From: Luteibacter jiangsuensis
GTDB taxonomy: Bacteria > Pseudomonadota > Gammaproteobacteria > Xanthomonadales > Rhodanobacteraceae
Direction of reading: 5' to 3'
NCBI RefSeq assembly: GCF_030812295.1
Contig: NZ_JAUSSK010000003.1
Span: 124,001-188,000 of the forward strand
DNA length: 64,000 nt
Under the pieces are notes generated by a model. The model was given only the letters and a program-made list of their open reading frames with translations, searched no databases and was not told where the DNA came from. The position numbers and the translations under genes were made by a program. Shown here one piece after another: positions 16,266 through 26,441 of the stretch. Position 1 is the first letter of the stretch. Every line of letters starts with the position of its first letter.

Positions 16266-18119
16266 ATGCGCCATTTCCACCTCTCGCGTTCCTTCCTCCT
16301 GCGTCTGTCGCTCTTCGGCATCGCTGGCCTCTTCCTTGTGGCCATCGCGATCAGTTCCATGTCCTTGCGCACGGCGCGCATCGATCTCACGGCCGACCGC
16401 ATCTATACGTTGACGCCGGGTACGCAGGACATCGTCGACAGCCTGCGCAAGCCGCTCACCCTCACCCTGTATTTTTCCGAGCACGCGACCCGCGACCTGC
16501 CGCAGTTGCGCAGCTATGAGCAGCGGGTGCACGAGATGCTGCGTGAGATCGCGGTTCGCGCGCATGGCCGGATCCGGCTCAAGGTGATCGATCCGGTGCC
16601 TTATTCCGACGACGAGGACGCCGCCGAGAGCTATGGCCTCGCGCCCGCCACCGGCGGGAGTAACGGTGAGCGCGTGTTCTTCGGCCTGGTTGGCACGGCC
16701 GGCACGGGCGACGTGCCGCCGCAGGCGATTCCATTCTTCGATCCCGCGCGCGAATCCTTCGTCGAATACGACATCGCCAAGCTGCTGTATGAGCTGGGCA
16801 TGCCGCAAAAGCCGCGGCTGGGCGTCATCAGTTCGCTTCCCGTCGAGGGCAACCTGGTGATCGGCGAGCCCGCCTGGGCGGTGATAAGGCAGCTCGACCA
16901 GCTGGCCGAGGTGACCAGCATCGATCCGGATGGGCTGAAGCACATCGACCCGGCCCTGAAGGTGCTGCTGCTCATCCACCCCAAGCGCCTGTCCGACGAC
17001 GCGCAGTACGCCATCGACCAGTACGTGCTGCATGGCGGTCACCTGGTCGTGTTCGTCGATCCCGATTCGGAAATGGACAACGCGCCGCTGGTGGATGCGC
17101 ACGGCGTCGTCGACGATCACGATTCCGACCTGCGCCGCCTGTTCGAGGCCTGGGGCGTGGTCTACGACCCGGCGAAGGTCGTGCTCGACCGCTCGCAGGC
17201 ATTGACCATCGAACTGAACGGCAACAGCATCGGCCATCCGGCGATGCTGGGCCTGGGTACGCAGGATCTCAATCACGACGATGTGGTGACGGCCAGCCTG
17301 CAACGGGTGAATTTCTCCACCGCCGGTTTCTTCGAACTCGCAACCGACACCAAGGCGCGGCTGATCCCGCTGGTTCAGACCTCGGACGAGGCCGCCGTGA
17401 TGTCCGCGCAGCGCGTGCGCGATGCCGCGGGCGATCCCACCAGCCTGCTCGAGAACTACGAGCCCACGCACGAGCGCTACGTGCTCGCAGCGCGGCTGCG
17501 GGACACCTTCCGCACCGCTTTCCCGGAGCGTCGCGATCGTGGTCACCTGGACCGTGCCGTGGCGCCGGGCGAAGTGGTGCTGGTGGCCGACACCGACCTG
17601 TTGTCGGACCGCTTGTGGATCGACGTCCAACCGCTGCTGGGCCAGCAGCAACTCACTCCGTTCGCGAACAACGGCGATTTCGTGGCCAACCTCGTCGACA
17701 ACCTGGGTGGCTCGACGGCACTCCTCTCCATTCGTGGCAGGGTGAATTCGCAGCGGCCCTTTACCCGCGTACGCGCATTGCAGGCGGCCGCCGATCGCAA
17801 GTTCCTGGTCAAGAAGCGCGAGCTTGAGAACGAACTCTACGAGACCCAGCGCCGCCTCGCGGAATTGCAGCCGGCCAAGAACGGCGCGACGCCCACGACC
17901 GCCACCGCCGAGCAGCGCCGCGAGGTGGAGCAGTACCTGCAACGCAAGCTGGCGATCGGCAAGGAACTGCGCGATGTGCAGCACCAGCTCAACGCCGAGA
18001 TCGATGCCCTGGGCTTGCGCTTGAAGTTCATCAATATCGTGCTGGTGCCGGGCCTGGTCGCCCTGATCGGCCTCATCTACGGTTGGCGGCGCACGCGGCG
18101 CAGCCGGCGCGTGGTCTGA
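16266..18119 (+). CDS. GldG-like ABC-associated membrane protein
   Basis: 617 residues: an N-terminal membrane helix (about 8-32), a long soluble part with DLTADRIYTLTPGTQDIV and the GldG/ABC_transp_aux pattern (LLLIHPKRLSDDAQYAIDQY, GGHLVVFVDPDSEMDN), a coiled-coil near 525-570 and a C-terminal helix (about 585-605). Such proteins accompany GldA/GldF-type ABC systems. In Bacteroidota they are linked to gliding; in Proteobacteria the role is open. ATG 16266 is 2 bases after the permease stop; a TTG at 16260 is an alternative start. Confidence 0.82.
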   Translation: MRHFHLSRSFLLRLSLFGIAGLFLVAIAISSMSLRTARIDLTADRIYTLTPGTQDIVDSLRKPLTLTLYFSEHATRDLPQLRSYEQRVHEMLREIAVRAHGRIRLKVIDPVPYSDDEDAAESYGLAPATGGSNGERVFFGLVGTAGTGDVPPQAIPFFDPARESFVEYDIAKLLYELGMPQKPRLGVISSLPVEGNLVIGEPAWAVIRQLDQLAEVTSIDPDGLKHIDPALKVLLLIHPKRLSDDAQYAIDQYVLHGGHLVVFVDPDSEMDNAPLVDAHGVVDDHDSDLRRLFEAWGVVYDPAKVVLDRSQALTIELNGNSIGHPAMLGLGTQDLNHDDVVTASLQRVNFSTAGFFELATDTKARLIPLVQTSDEAAVMSAQRVRDAAGDPTSLLENYEPTHERYVLAARLRDTFRTAFPERRDRGHLDRAVAPGEVVLVADTDLLSDRLWIDVQPLLGQQQLTPFANNGDFVANLVDNLGGSTALLSIRGRVNSQRPFTRVRALQAAADRKFLVKKRELENELYETQRRLAELQPAKNGATPTTATAEQRREVEQYLQRKLAIGKELRDVQHQLNAEIDALGLRLKFINIVLVPGLVALIGLIYGWRRTRRSRRVV

Positions 18120-18123
18120 GCAC

Positions 18124-18978
18124 GTGCTCGACGGCGTGCTGAAATGGATCGTGCCCTGGGAATTCTCCTGGGTCTTCCTTGCCGTCTTCGTCGCGGCGGC
18201 CTGGCTGTACGTGCGGGGGTCGCGCCGCTTGCGGGTGCCGATGGAGCGGCGCGTCGCGTTCTGGGCAGGGATGGCGATGATCTACATTGCCCTACATACG
18301 TACTTCGATTATTTCGCGGAGCATGAATTCTTCATGCATCGCATCCAGCAGGTGTTGCTGCACCACCTCGCGCCGCTGCTGCTCATCGCCGCGTATCCGG
18401 GTACCGCGCTGCGCGCGGGGCTGCCGCTCGCGTGGCGCGTACGGCTGCGCCGGGCGCAGCGGTCCCTGCCGTGGCGCGTGTTCGCCGTGCTGGCCTTCAA
18501 CCCCGTCTTCGTCACGGTCTTCTTCGTCGCCCTGATCCTCGTCTGGTTGATCCCGGACATGCAGACCCTGGCGATGCTCGACTGGCGCATCTATCGCGCG
18601 ATGAACTGGTCGATGGTGCTGTCGGGCTTGTCCTATTGGTGGCTCGTGCTCGATCACCGGCCCAAGCCGCCCGGCCGGATGGCGCCGGGCTGGCGGGTGC
18701 TGTCGCCGGCGATCACGATGACGCCACAGATCGTGGCCGGCGCCATCGTCACTTTTTCGAAGACCGACCTCTATCCCATCTTCGAGATCTGCGGCCGGGC
18801 GTTCACCCTCAACGTGCTCACCGGCCAATTGATCGGCGGCGTGATCATGTGGGTACCGGCGGCGATGATCGAATCGGCCGGTGGCCTGTTGGCCTTGCGT
18901 CAATGGTTGCGGTTGTCGCGCAACGGGCGCCTGCCACGCAGGGCGCCCGTGCGGCGGCGCGCCACGGCGGGTCAGTAG
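18124..18978 (+). CDS. Caa3_CtaG-family membrane protein
   Basis: 284 residues with a GTG start four bases after the GldG-like stop. Around seven membrane helices carry conserved His and aromatic residues: HTYFDYFAEHEFFMHRIQQVLLHHLAPLLL, NPVFVTVFF and MNWSMVLSGLSYWW. This is the pattern of the Caa3_CtaG family, implicated in copper delivery to cytochrome c oxidase in Bacillus. It differs from the Cox11-type CtaG of mitochondria and alphaproteobacteria. It is probably co-transcribed with the ABC genes. Its end overlaps the convergent ppk2 gene by 7 bases. Confidence 0.82.
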   Translation: MLDGVLKWIVPWEFSWVFLAVFVAAAWLYVRGSRRLRVPMERRVAFWAGMAMIYIALHTYFDYFAEHEFFMHRIQQVLLHHLAPLLLIAAYPGTALRAGLPLAWRVRLRRAQRSLPWRVFAVLAFNPVFVTVFFVALILVWLIPDMQTLAMLDWRIYRAMNWSMVLSGLSYWWLVLDHRPKPPGRMAPGWRVLSPAITMTPQIVAGAIVTFSKTDLYPIFEICGRAFTLNVLTGQLIGGVIMWVPAAMIESAGGLLALRQWLRLSRNGRLPRRAPVRRRATAGQ

Positions 18979-19745
18979 GCTTTCGGTACGCGTGCCGCCT
19001 TGCGGGTGACCTTGTCCTTCTTCGGCTTGCCTTTCAACGGAGGGAGGTTGAATTCCTGGTCGGGGCACATCTTGTCGGGGACCTGGTCGAGCAGGTGGCG
19101 GATGAGGTTGAGGCGTCCGGTCTTCTGGTCGTTGAAGTCGGCCACGAACCAGGGGGCATCCCGGGTGTCGGTGCGCTGGATCATGGCGTCGCGCAGGTCG
19201 CCCATCTCGGCGTATTTTTCCCTCGCCTTCAGGTCGACCGGCGACAGCTTCCAGCGCTTCAGGGGGTCCGCCGCGCGTTCGGCGAAGCGTACTTCCTGCT
19301 GGTCCTGGTCTACCGCAAGCCAGTATTTGAAGAGCAGGATGCCGTCGTCGGTGAGCAGCTTCTCGAAGGTGGGGCAGACCTTCATGAAGGCTTCGTATTG
19401 TTCGTCGGTGCAGAAGCCCATGGTGGGTTCCACGACGGCCCGGTTGTACCAGCTGCGGTCGAACAGCACGAGCTCACCCGCCTGGGGCAGGTGGGCCACG
19501 TAGCGCTGGAAATACCATTGCGTGTTCTCGCTGGGAGAAGGCTTGCCGAGTGCCACGACGCGCGCGGCGCGTGTGTCGAGCTTGTCGGTGATCGCCTTGA
19601 TCGTTCCACCCTTGCCCGCGGCGTCGCGGCCTTCGAAGATCACCACCATGCGCTTGCCGGTGGAACGCAGCCAGCGGGTGAGGCCCACCAGTTCGACCTG
19701 CAGTTCCTCGAGTGCCTTTTCGTAAGCCTTGTTCTTCTTGCCCAT
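18972..19745 (-). CDS. ppk2: Polyphosphate kinase 2 (class I)
   Basis: A 257-residue single-domain PPK2, which phosphorylates nucleoside diphosphates with polyphosphate. Walker A GRDAAGKGG is at residues 39-47, the Walker B and lid area FDRSWYNRAVVEPTMGF at 95-111, and NTQWYFQRYVAHLP before it. ATG 19745 was chosen (MGKKNKAYEK); a longer in-frame start at 19775 would add an odd Pro-rich stretch. Length and layout suit class I enzymes. The basic tail KGKPKKDKVTRKAARVPKAY may aid polyanion binding. Confidence 0.92.
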   Translation of the reverse strand: MGKKNKAYEKALEELQVELVGLTRWLRSTGKRMVVIFEGRDAAGKGGTIKAITDKLDTRAARVVALGKPSPSENTQWYFQRYVAHLPQAGELVLFDRSWYNRAVVEPTMGFCTDEQYEAFMKVCPTFEKLLTDDGILLFKYWLAVDQDQQEVRFAERAADPLKRWKLSPVDLKAREKYAEMGDLRDAMIQRTDTRDAPWFVADFNDQKTGRLNLIRHLLDQVPDKMCPDQEFNLPPLKGKPKKDKVTRKAARVPKAY

Positions 19746-19812
19746 CGATGTGTTCCGAGCGGGAGGTGGGGGCATTGTGCGGCAGGAAAGGTTGGCGTGG
19801 CACGACGCGCCT

Positions 19813-20895
<1,083 letters not shown>

Positions 20896-20926
20896 TCGGG
20901 GCACGAGGTCCGGCTGTAGCCGTACA

Positions 20927-22198
20927 TCATGCGGAAACGTCGTCGTCCGGGTCCAGTCCGTAGAGCCGCCCGGCGGCATGGAGCAGGTCGAGGTCGCCGG
21001 ACATGGCCGCGTCGCGCAGGCGTGCGCTGGGCGTATGCAGGAGCTTGTTGGTCAGAGTGTTGGCGAGGAAGGCGAGGGCTTCGTCGGCGGGACGTCCCCT
21101 GGCCAGCATCGCCTGCGCCTTGGCCAGGACCTCGTCGCGCTGGGACTCGGCGGCGATGCGCATGTCCACGGCGGGATTGCGCAGGCTCAGGGCGCGGCGC
21201 CAGGCCATGTAGCGCTCGACCTGGAGGTCGATGATGGCGTCCGCCTCGCGGGCCGCGAGTTCGCGCGAGCGGCGGTTCTCGTCGATCACCTGCTTGAGGT
21301 CGTCGATGCCGTAGAGGTAGACGTCGTCGAGCTGGGCGACCTCGGCCTCGATGTCGCGCGGCACCGCGATATCGACCATGAACATCGGCCGGCGCCGGCG
21401 TGCGGCGATCGCGTCGGCGACCATGCGACGGGTCACCACCGGCTGCCGCGAGGCGGTGGAGGTGATGACGATATCGGCCTCCGCGAGGTGGCGGGGCAGG
21501 TCGGCCAACGAGATGGCGTAGGCGCCATACCGGCCGGCCAGTTCCTGGGCGTTCTCCAGGGTGCGATTGGCGACGATCAGCCGGCGCACGCTCTTGTCGG
21601 CGAGGTGGCGCGCGGCCAGCTCGATCGTCTCGCCGGCGCCGATCAGCAGCACGCAGGCCTGGCGGAGGTCGGTGAAGACCTGTTCGGCCAGCCGCACGGC
21701 GGTATAGGCGACGGACACCGTATGCGCGCCGATCCGCGTGTCCGTGCGCACGCGCTTGGCCACGGCGAACGTGTGCTGGAGCAACCGTTCCATGGGGGCG
21801 CGCAGGCTCTGCGCCGACCGCGCTTGCTGGTAGGCGTCCTTCACCTGACCGAGGATCTGCGGCTCGCCCAGCACCATGGAGTCGAGTCCGGTGGCCACGC
21901 GGAACATGTGACGCACGGCATCGTGTTCGTCGTGCCGGTAAAGGAACTCGTCGAGGCGTTGCGGGGTCAATCGGTGTTGCCGGGACAGCCACTGGCCGGG
22001 CACCGACTCGAAACCTTCCGCCACGCTGCAATAAAGCTCGGTCCGGTTGCAGGTGGAGAGGATCATCGCCTCCTCGATCCCGGGTTGCCGGGTGAGGTCA
22101 CCCAGCGCCCCCGGTGCCACCGTGGCGTCGAATGCCACCTGCTCGCGCAGGCTGACCGGCGCGGTGAGGTGATTGAGCCCGAGGGCGATGAGTGGCAT
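20927..22198 (-). CDS. hemA: Glutamyl-tRNA reductase
   Basis: 423 residues. The N-terminus [19 protein letters not shown] and [10 protein letters not shown] with the catalytic Cys define the family, followed by an NADPH-binding domain ([17 protein letters not shown]) and a helical dimerisation domain. It makes glutamate-1-semialdehyde from Glu-tRNA, the first step of C5 tetrapyrrole synthesis. It is divergent from the TPR lipoprotein gene with about 107 bases between them. Confidence 0.97.
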   Translation of the reverse strand: MPLIALGLNHLTAPVSLREQVAFDATVAPGALGDLTRQPGIEEAMILSTCNRTELYCSVAEGFESVPGQWLSRQHRLTPQRLDEFLYRHDEHDAVRHMFRVATGLDSMVLGEPQILGQVKDAYQQARSAQSLRAPMERLLQHTFAVAKRVRTDTRIGAHTVSVAYTAVRLAEQVFTDLRQACVLLIGAGETIELAARHLADKSVRRLIVANRTLENAQELAGRYGAYAISLADLPRHLAEADIVITSTASRQPVVTRRMVADAIAARRRRPMFMVDIAVPRDIEAEVAQLDDVYLYGIDDLKQVIDENRRSRELAAREADAIIDLQVERYMAWRRALSLRNPAVDMRIAAESQRDEVLAKAQAMLARGRPADEALAFLANTLTNKLLHTPSARLRDAAMSGDLDLLHAAGRLYGLDPDDDVSA

Positions 22199-22305
22199 GA
22201 CGGGCTTGGGTCGGCTTGGGTGGCGTCGGCTAAGCTAAGGGCGCATTGTGCGCTCACAAGGCGTCGGGCGCTTGCAGACGCCTATCGGGAATGACGGAGA
22301 GTAGT

Positions 22306-24045
22306 GTGCTGAGCGGTCGGTCCAAGTTCAAGCAAGTGCGGCATCTTGTGGTCCTGGCCGCGCTGGCGGCGGTGTTGGGCGGTTGCGTCACGGCTCCCGT
22401 GGAGGCGCCGAAGGCCATCCGTACGGGCGTGCAACCGCTCGACCGCCTGCAGGTGGCCATCGTCCCGCCCGAGCGCGATCTCCAGGCCCAGCTGATGGCC
22501 GGTGACTTCGCCCTTGCCGCCAGCGATCTCAAGGGCGCCTCGGAAGCCTACGGGCGGGCCGCCCCACTCAGCGATGACCCCAAGGTGGCCGCCCGGGCCA
22601 CCGAACTGGCCCTGGCCGTGCACGACCAGGCGGCCGCCGGCAAGGCGCTCGACCGCTGGGCGGCCTTGGGTGCCAAGCCCGCCGAACTGGCTGCGGGGCG
22701 GGCGCGCATGGCGTTGGACCGGGGCGACACGGCCGAAGCCCAGCGCCAGCTCGAGGCCCTGGTCGCCACGGGCGATCCGGACGCATGGCGCGAATTCGGG
22801 CGGATACTGGTGACCGCGCGCGATGCCGCCCAAGCCGGTGTCCTGCTCGAGCGCATCGCCACGCCGCAGCGCCTGCCGAACGACTCCACCGCCTGGCTGG
22901 CGATGAGCGAACTCGGCGAGAACCTGGGCCGCCACGACTACGCGAAAACCGTCGGCGACGCGGCGCTGGCCCGTTTCCACGATGGCACCACTTATGCCTG
23001 GGCGGGCCAGCAGAAGTTCCGGGCGGGCGACAAGGAAGGCGCGAAGAAGCTGTTCGCCAAGGCCGTGGCGAAGGATCCGAAGAACCCCCGGCTGCGCCTC
23101 GCCTACGCCACCTTGCTGATCCAGGGCGGGGACGAGAAGGCCGCGACGAAACTCCTCGCCAGTGGTCCGCAGAACGGCGATACCTATGCCATGCGCATGA
23201 CGCTGGCCGCGCGCGCCGGCGACAAGGTGGCGATCCGCCGCCTGTACGACGAGATCCGCAAGCAGCCGGACGACGTGCAGGCCGATAACGCCTTCACGCT
23301 CGGCCAACTGGCGGAACTGCTCGGCAAGCAGGAAGACGCGCTCGACTGGTACGCCGCCGTGGGCGACGACGACCCGCGCATCTTCGATGCCTCGGTGCGC
23401 AGCGCGGTGATCCTGCATCTGCAAGGCAAGGACGACGATGCCCACGAGATCGTGGCCGAATTGCAGACCACCTATGCCGATCGCCCCGAGCAACTGCGCA
23501 AGGCGTTCGCGGTGGATGGCGAGCTGTACATGGACGCGCGCCGCTTCGATGCCGCCGTGGATGCCTACGACAAGGCGCTGCGCGTGAAACCCGACGACAC
23601 GGACATGCTCTATGGCCGCGGCCTGGCCTACGCCGAGGCCGGCCGGATCGACCAGGCCGTGGCCGATTTCCGCAAGGTGCTCGAACTGAAGCCCGGCGAC
23701 GTCGAGGCCAGCAATGCGCTGGGCTATACGCTGGCGGACAACGATCGCGATCTCGGTGAAGCACAGAGCCTCATACAGGCCGCCCGCGCGGCCCGGCCGG
23801 ATGATCCCTCCGTGGCCGATTCGTGGGGTTGGCTGAAGTTTCGCCAAGGCCAGCTGGACCAGGCCGAAAGCACCCTGCGCGGGGCCTGGGCCCAGCGCAA
23901 GGACGCCGATATCGGCGTGCACCTGGCCGAGGTGCTATGGAGCCGCGGCCAGCACGACGAAGCGCGCAAGCTGCTGAACGAGGTGCGCCGCATCGATCCG
24001 AAGAACGCCGCGCTGCAGAAGACCGAGCGGAAACTCAATCCTTGA
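22306..24045 (+). CDS. TPR-repeat outer-membrane lipoprotein
   Basis: A protein of about 579 residues with a lipoprotein signal (VLAALAAVLGGC, Cys of the lipobox) followed by many tetratricopeptide repeats, clearest near the end (AAVDAYDKALRVKPDDTDMLYGRGLAYAEAG, then AVADFRKVLELKPGDVEA). GTG 22306 was chosen because GGAG lies six bases before it; ATG 22291, in frame, has no good ribosome site but cannot be excluded. Proteins of this type commonly precede lolB, and a role in envelope assembly or lipoprotein handling is inferred only from that. A REP pair separates it from lolB. Confidence 0.85.
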   Translation: MLSGRSKFKQVRHLVVLAALAAVLGGCVTAPVEAPKAIRTGVQPLDRLQVAIVPPERDLQAQLMAGDFALAASDLKGASEAYGRAAPLSDDPKVAARATELALAVHDQAAAGKALDRWAALGAKPAELAAGRARMALDRGDTAEAQRQLEALVATGDPDAWREFGRILVTARDAAQAGVLLERIATPQRLPNDSTAWLAMSELGENLGRHDYAKTVGDAALARFHDGTTYAWAGQQKFRAGDKEGAKKLFAKAVAKDPKNPRLRLAYATLLIQGGDEKAATKLLASGPQNGDTYAMRMTLAARAGDKVAIRRLYDEIRKQPDDVQADNAFTLGQLAELLGKQEDALDWYAAVGDDDPRIFDASVRSAVILHLQGKDDDAHEIVAELQTTYADRPEQLRKAFAVDGELYMDARRFDAAVDAYDKALRVKPDDTDMLYGRGLAYAEAGRIDQAVADFRKVLELKPGDVEASNALGYTLADNDRDLGEAQSLIQAARAARPDDPSVADSWGWLKFRQGQLDQAESTLRGAWAQRKDADIGVHLAEVLWSRGQHDEARKLLNEVRRIDPKNAALQKTERKLNP

Positions 24046-24064
24046 TGGGTTTCCGCAAGCGTTC

Positions 24065-24138
24065 ATCGCCGCTGAAGCGGCTCCCACAGGGATTCTCGCT
24101 CGGTAGTGACGTCCTGTGGGAGCCGCTTCAGCGGCGAT
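24065..24138. repeat. REP-like inverted pair before lolB
   Basis: Variant B copies (core GCCGCTTCAGCGGC) lie inverted at 24065-24087 and forward at 24116-24138 with 28 bases between. They could fold into one long hairpin in the transcript between the TPR gene and lolB. Confidence 0.88.
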
Positions 24139-24185
24139 CCCCGCGAAGCGCAGCCTCCACCCCGCCCGTGAGCTTTCCCCCACCG

Positions 24186-24794
24186 ATGACCCGGTTCCTA
24201 CTCCTCGCGGCGATCGCCCTCATGCTCGCCGCCTGCGCCACCACACGTCCGCCGCTCCACCAGGCTGGCGACGCCGTCACTCTCGGCATGCAGGAACAGC
24301 GCGAACGCAGCCTCTCCGACAGCGATCACTGGATCCTGCAAGGCCGGCTCTCCGTTTCCGACGGCAAGGACTCCGGCTCCGGCGGACTCACCTGGCGCCA
24401 GGACGGCGAGCGCTATGAATTCACCGTGCGAGCGCCGGTCACCGGGCGCAGCTTCCGTCTCACCGGCGGGCCGGAAGGCGCCGAACTGGAAGGCCTGGAC
24501 GGTGGCACGCGTCGCGGTACCGACGCGGAATCGCTCATGGCCAGCGCCGTGGGCTGGCAGATCCCGATGACCGAACTCAAGCGATGGGTGCTCGGCCTGC
24601 GCGCGGACACCGGTCCCGCGGACATCGTCTTCGGGGCGGACCGCCTGCCGTCGCGCCTGGTGCAGGATGGCTGGACGGTCGACTACCGGCAATGGGATGC
24701 CGCGAAGCAACCGCCGATGCCCGTGCGCGTCTTCGCCGAGAAAGCGCCTTACAAGGTGCGCCTGTCGATCGAGGACTGGTCCTTCGGCAGGTAA
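24186..24794 (+). CDS. lolB: Outer-membrane lipoprotein LolB
   Basis: A 202-residue protein with signal MTRFLLLAAIALMLAAC (lipobox LAAC), then the LolB-type beta-barrel-half fold: HWILQGRLSVSDGKDSGSGGLTWRQDGE and RSFRLTGGPEGAELEG. LolB receives lipoproteins from LolA and inserts them into the outer membrane. Position just before ispE and prs is the usual gammaproteobacterial order. A stretch of 62 bases separates it from the next gene. Confidence 0.9.
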   Translation: MTRFLLLAAIALMLAACATTRPPLHQAGDAVTLGMQEQRERSLSDSDHWILQGRLSVSDGKDSGSGGLTWRQDGERYEFTVRAPVTGRSFRLTGGPEGAELEGLDGGTRRGTDAESLMASAVGWQIPMTELKRWVLGLRADTGPADIVFGADRLPSRLVQDGWTVDYRQWDAAKQPPMPVRVFAEKAPYKVRLSIEDWSFGR

Positions 24795-24856
24795 CCGAAC
24801 GGTTCAGGCGAAGCGCGCCGGTATACTCCGCGCCTTCCGGTCCGGCCCTTCCCTCC

Positions 24857-26245
24857 ATGCATTTCACCATCACCCGCGCCTACGACGACGATGCCGAGCA
24901 CTTGTGCGCGATCGAACGCGCGGCGGTCGAACTGTTCCGCGGGCATGAGGCGTGGCTGTCGTATTCGCAGATGGCCTTGCCGGCGGACATCGTCCGTCAA
25001 CTGATCGCGCGGGGCCTGGTCTGGGTCGCTTCCGTGGAAAACGAGGTTATCGGTTTCGTCTGCCTCGACACCGATGGTGCGGCCGACGCCATCGGTATCG
25101 CCGAGATCGACGTACTGCCCGCCTTCGGTGGCCAGGGCGTCGGTGCCGCGTTGCTGGAGCACGCCTGCGCCTGGGCTCGCGAGGCCGGTTACACGCGTGT
25201 GGACCTCGGCACCCTCGCCGATGTTCCTTGGAACGCGCCGTTCTACGCGAAGCACGGGTTCCGGGTGGTCGACAAGCATGCGCCGGTGTTCGCCCGGGCC
25301 CTTGCGCGCGACCGCGAGAACGGCTTCCCCGACCACCTGCGCGTGTTCATGAGCCGCGAGTTGGAGCCGCTGGACGAGGGTGACTGGACGGTGTGGCCCG
25401 CGCCCGCGAAGCTCAACCTGTTCCTGCGCATCGTCGGACGCCGCGAGGATGGCTACCACGAATTGCAGACCGTTTTCCGCCTGCTGGACTGGGGCGACGA
25501 GGTGCGCCTGCGCATCCGTGCCGATGGCGCCATCGCCCGCCCGACGCCCGTGCCCGGCGTCCCCGAAGACGCCGACCTCACGATCCGAGCCGCCCGCCTG
25601 CTGGCGGCGGAGACCGGTACGGCCCTGGGTGCCGAGATCGCGGTGTCCAAGCGCATCCCGATGGGTGGCGGCCTTGGCGGCGGAAGCTCGGATGCGGCAA
25701 GCGTCCTGGTGGGGCTCAATACCCTTTGGGGCACGGGCCTGGATGAAGACACCCTGGCGGCGTTGGGCCTGAGGCTTGGCGCCGACGTGCCGGTCTTCGT
25801 CCGCGGCCGCTCGGCGTGGGCCGAAGGCGTGGGTGAACGGCTCATTCCCACGCCGTTGCCACGGCGTTGGTACGTGGTGATCGACCCCCATGAACATGTG
25901 CCCACGGCTGCCCTGTTCGCCGATCCCGAATTGACACGTAACGCCCCGCGGGCGACAATTTCGTCCTTTGTTTCCGGGGATTCGGCGGAAAACGCCTTCG
26001 AACCGGTGGTCCGTGCGCGCCATCCGCGGGTGGCCGCGGCGCTCGACTGGCTGGCAGGCTTCGGTCATGCACGCCTGTCCGGCAGCGGCGGCTGCGTTTT
26101 CCTGGAAACGAGAACCCACGAGGCGGCGCTTGGCGTCGCCTCGCGCTGTCCCGGGGGCTTCACCGCCCATGTGGCGGCGGGCGTCGATCCATCGCCGCTG
26201 CTCGTGGCGCGGAGCCGGATCGAGGCGAGGGGAATCGTGTCGTAA
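24857..26245 (+). CDS. ispE: Fused GNAT acetyltransferase - IspE kinase
   Basis: One uninterrupted frame of 462 residues joins two proteins. Residues 1-168 are a GNAT acetyltransferase (acetyl-CoA loop FGGQGVGAALLEHA 90-103, NAPFYAKHGF 126-135, a natural end at RVFMSREL). Residues 176-462 are 4-diphosphocytidyl-2-C-methyl-D-erythritol kinase of the MEP isoprenoid pathway: PAPAKLNLFL with Lys185, the GHMP loop PMGGGLGGGSSDAAS 268-282, GADVPVF with catalytic Asp310, and SGSGGCVF. No stop codon separates them. An internal ATG at 25349 (residue 165) could start IspE alone, but has no ribosome site. Neighbours lolB, tRNA-Gln and prs match the usual ispE locus, so the GNAT part is the addition. Confidence 0.9.
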   Translation: MHFTITRAYDDDAEHLCAIERAAVELFRGHEAWLSYSQMALPADIVRQLIARGLVWVASVENEVIGFVCLDTDGAADAIGIAEIDVLPAFGGQGVGAALLEHACAWAREAGYTRVDLGTLADVPWNAPFYAKHGFRVVDKHAPVFARALARDRENGFPDHLRVFMSRELEPLDEGDWTVWPAPAKLNLFLRIVGRREDGYHELQTVFRLLDWGDEVRLRIRADGAIARPTPVPGVPEDADLTIRAARLLAAETGTALGAEIAVSKRIPMGGGLGGGSSDAASVLVGLNTLWGTGLDEDTLAALGLRLGADVPVFVRGRSAWAEGVGERLIPTPLPRRWYVVIDPHEHVPTAALFADPELTRNAPRATISSFVSGDSAENAFEPVVRARHPRVAAALDWLAGFGHARLSGSGGCVFLETRTHEAALGVASRCPGGFTAHVAAGVDPSPLLVARSRIEARGIVS

Positions 26246-26311
26246 GGACGGGTAGGGCCGCGGGCTGCGGCAAAGCCATGGCGAGCCGGTTGGCTCGCTG
26301 GAACGAATTGT

Positions 26312-26388
26312 TGGGGCGTCGCCAAGCTGGTTAAGGCACGGGATTTTGATTCCCGCATGCGCAGGTTCGAATCCTGCCGCCCCAGCCA
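26312..26388 (+). tRNA. tRNA-Gln (TTG)
   Basis: A 77-base cloverleaf. The acceptor TGGGGCG pairs with CGCCCCA, the anticodon loop TTTTGAT gives TTG, the T loop is GGTTCGAATCC and CCA is encoded. It sits between ispE and prs, a location typical of this order. Confidence 0.97.
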
Positions 26389-26441
26389 CCGTTCGCGGTG
26401 GCAAAGACGAACCAACCCACTCTCACGCCAGGAGTTCCTCC

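Noticed and set aside
25349-26245. Separate ispE gene starting at the internal ATG
   Set aside because: No ribosome site precedes it and the frame is continuous with the GNAT part; kept only as an alternative in the fusion entry.
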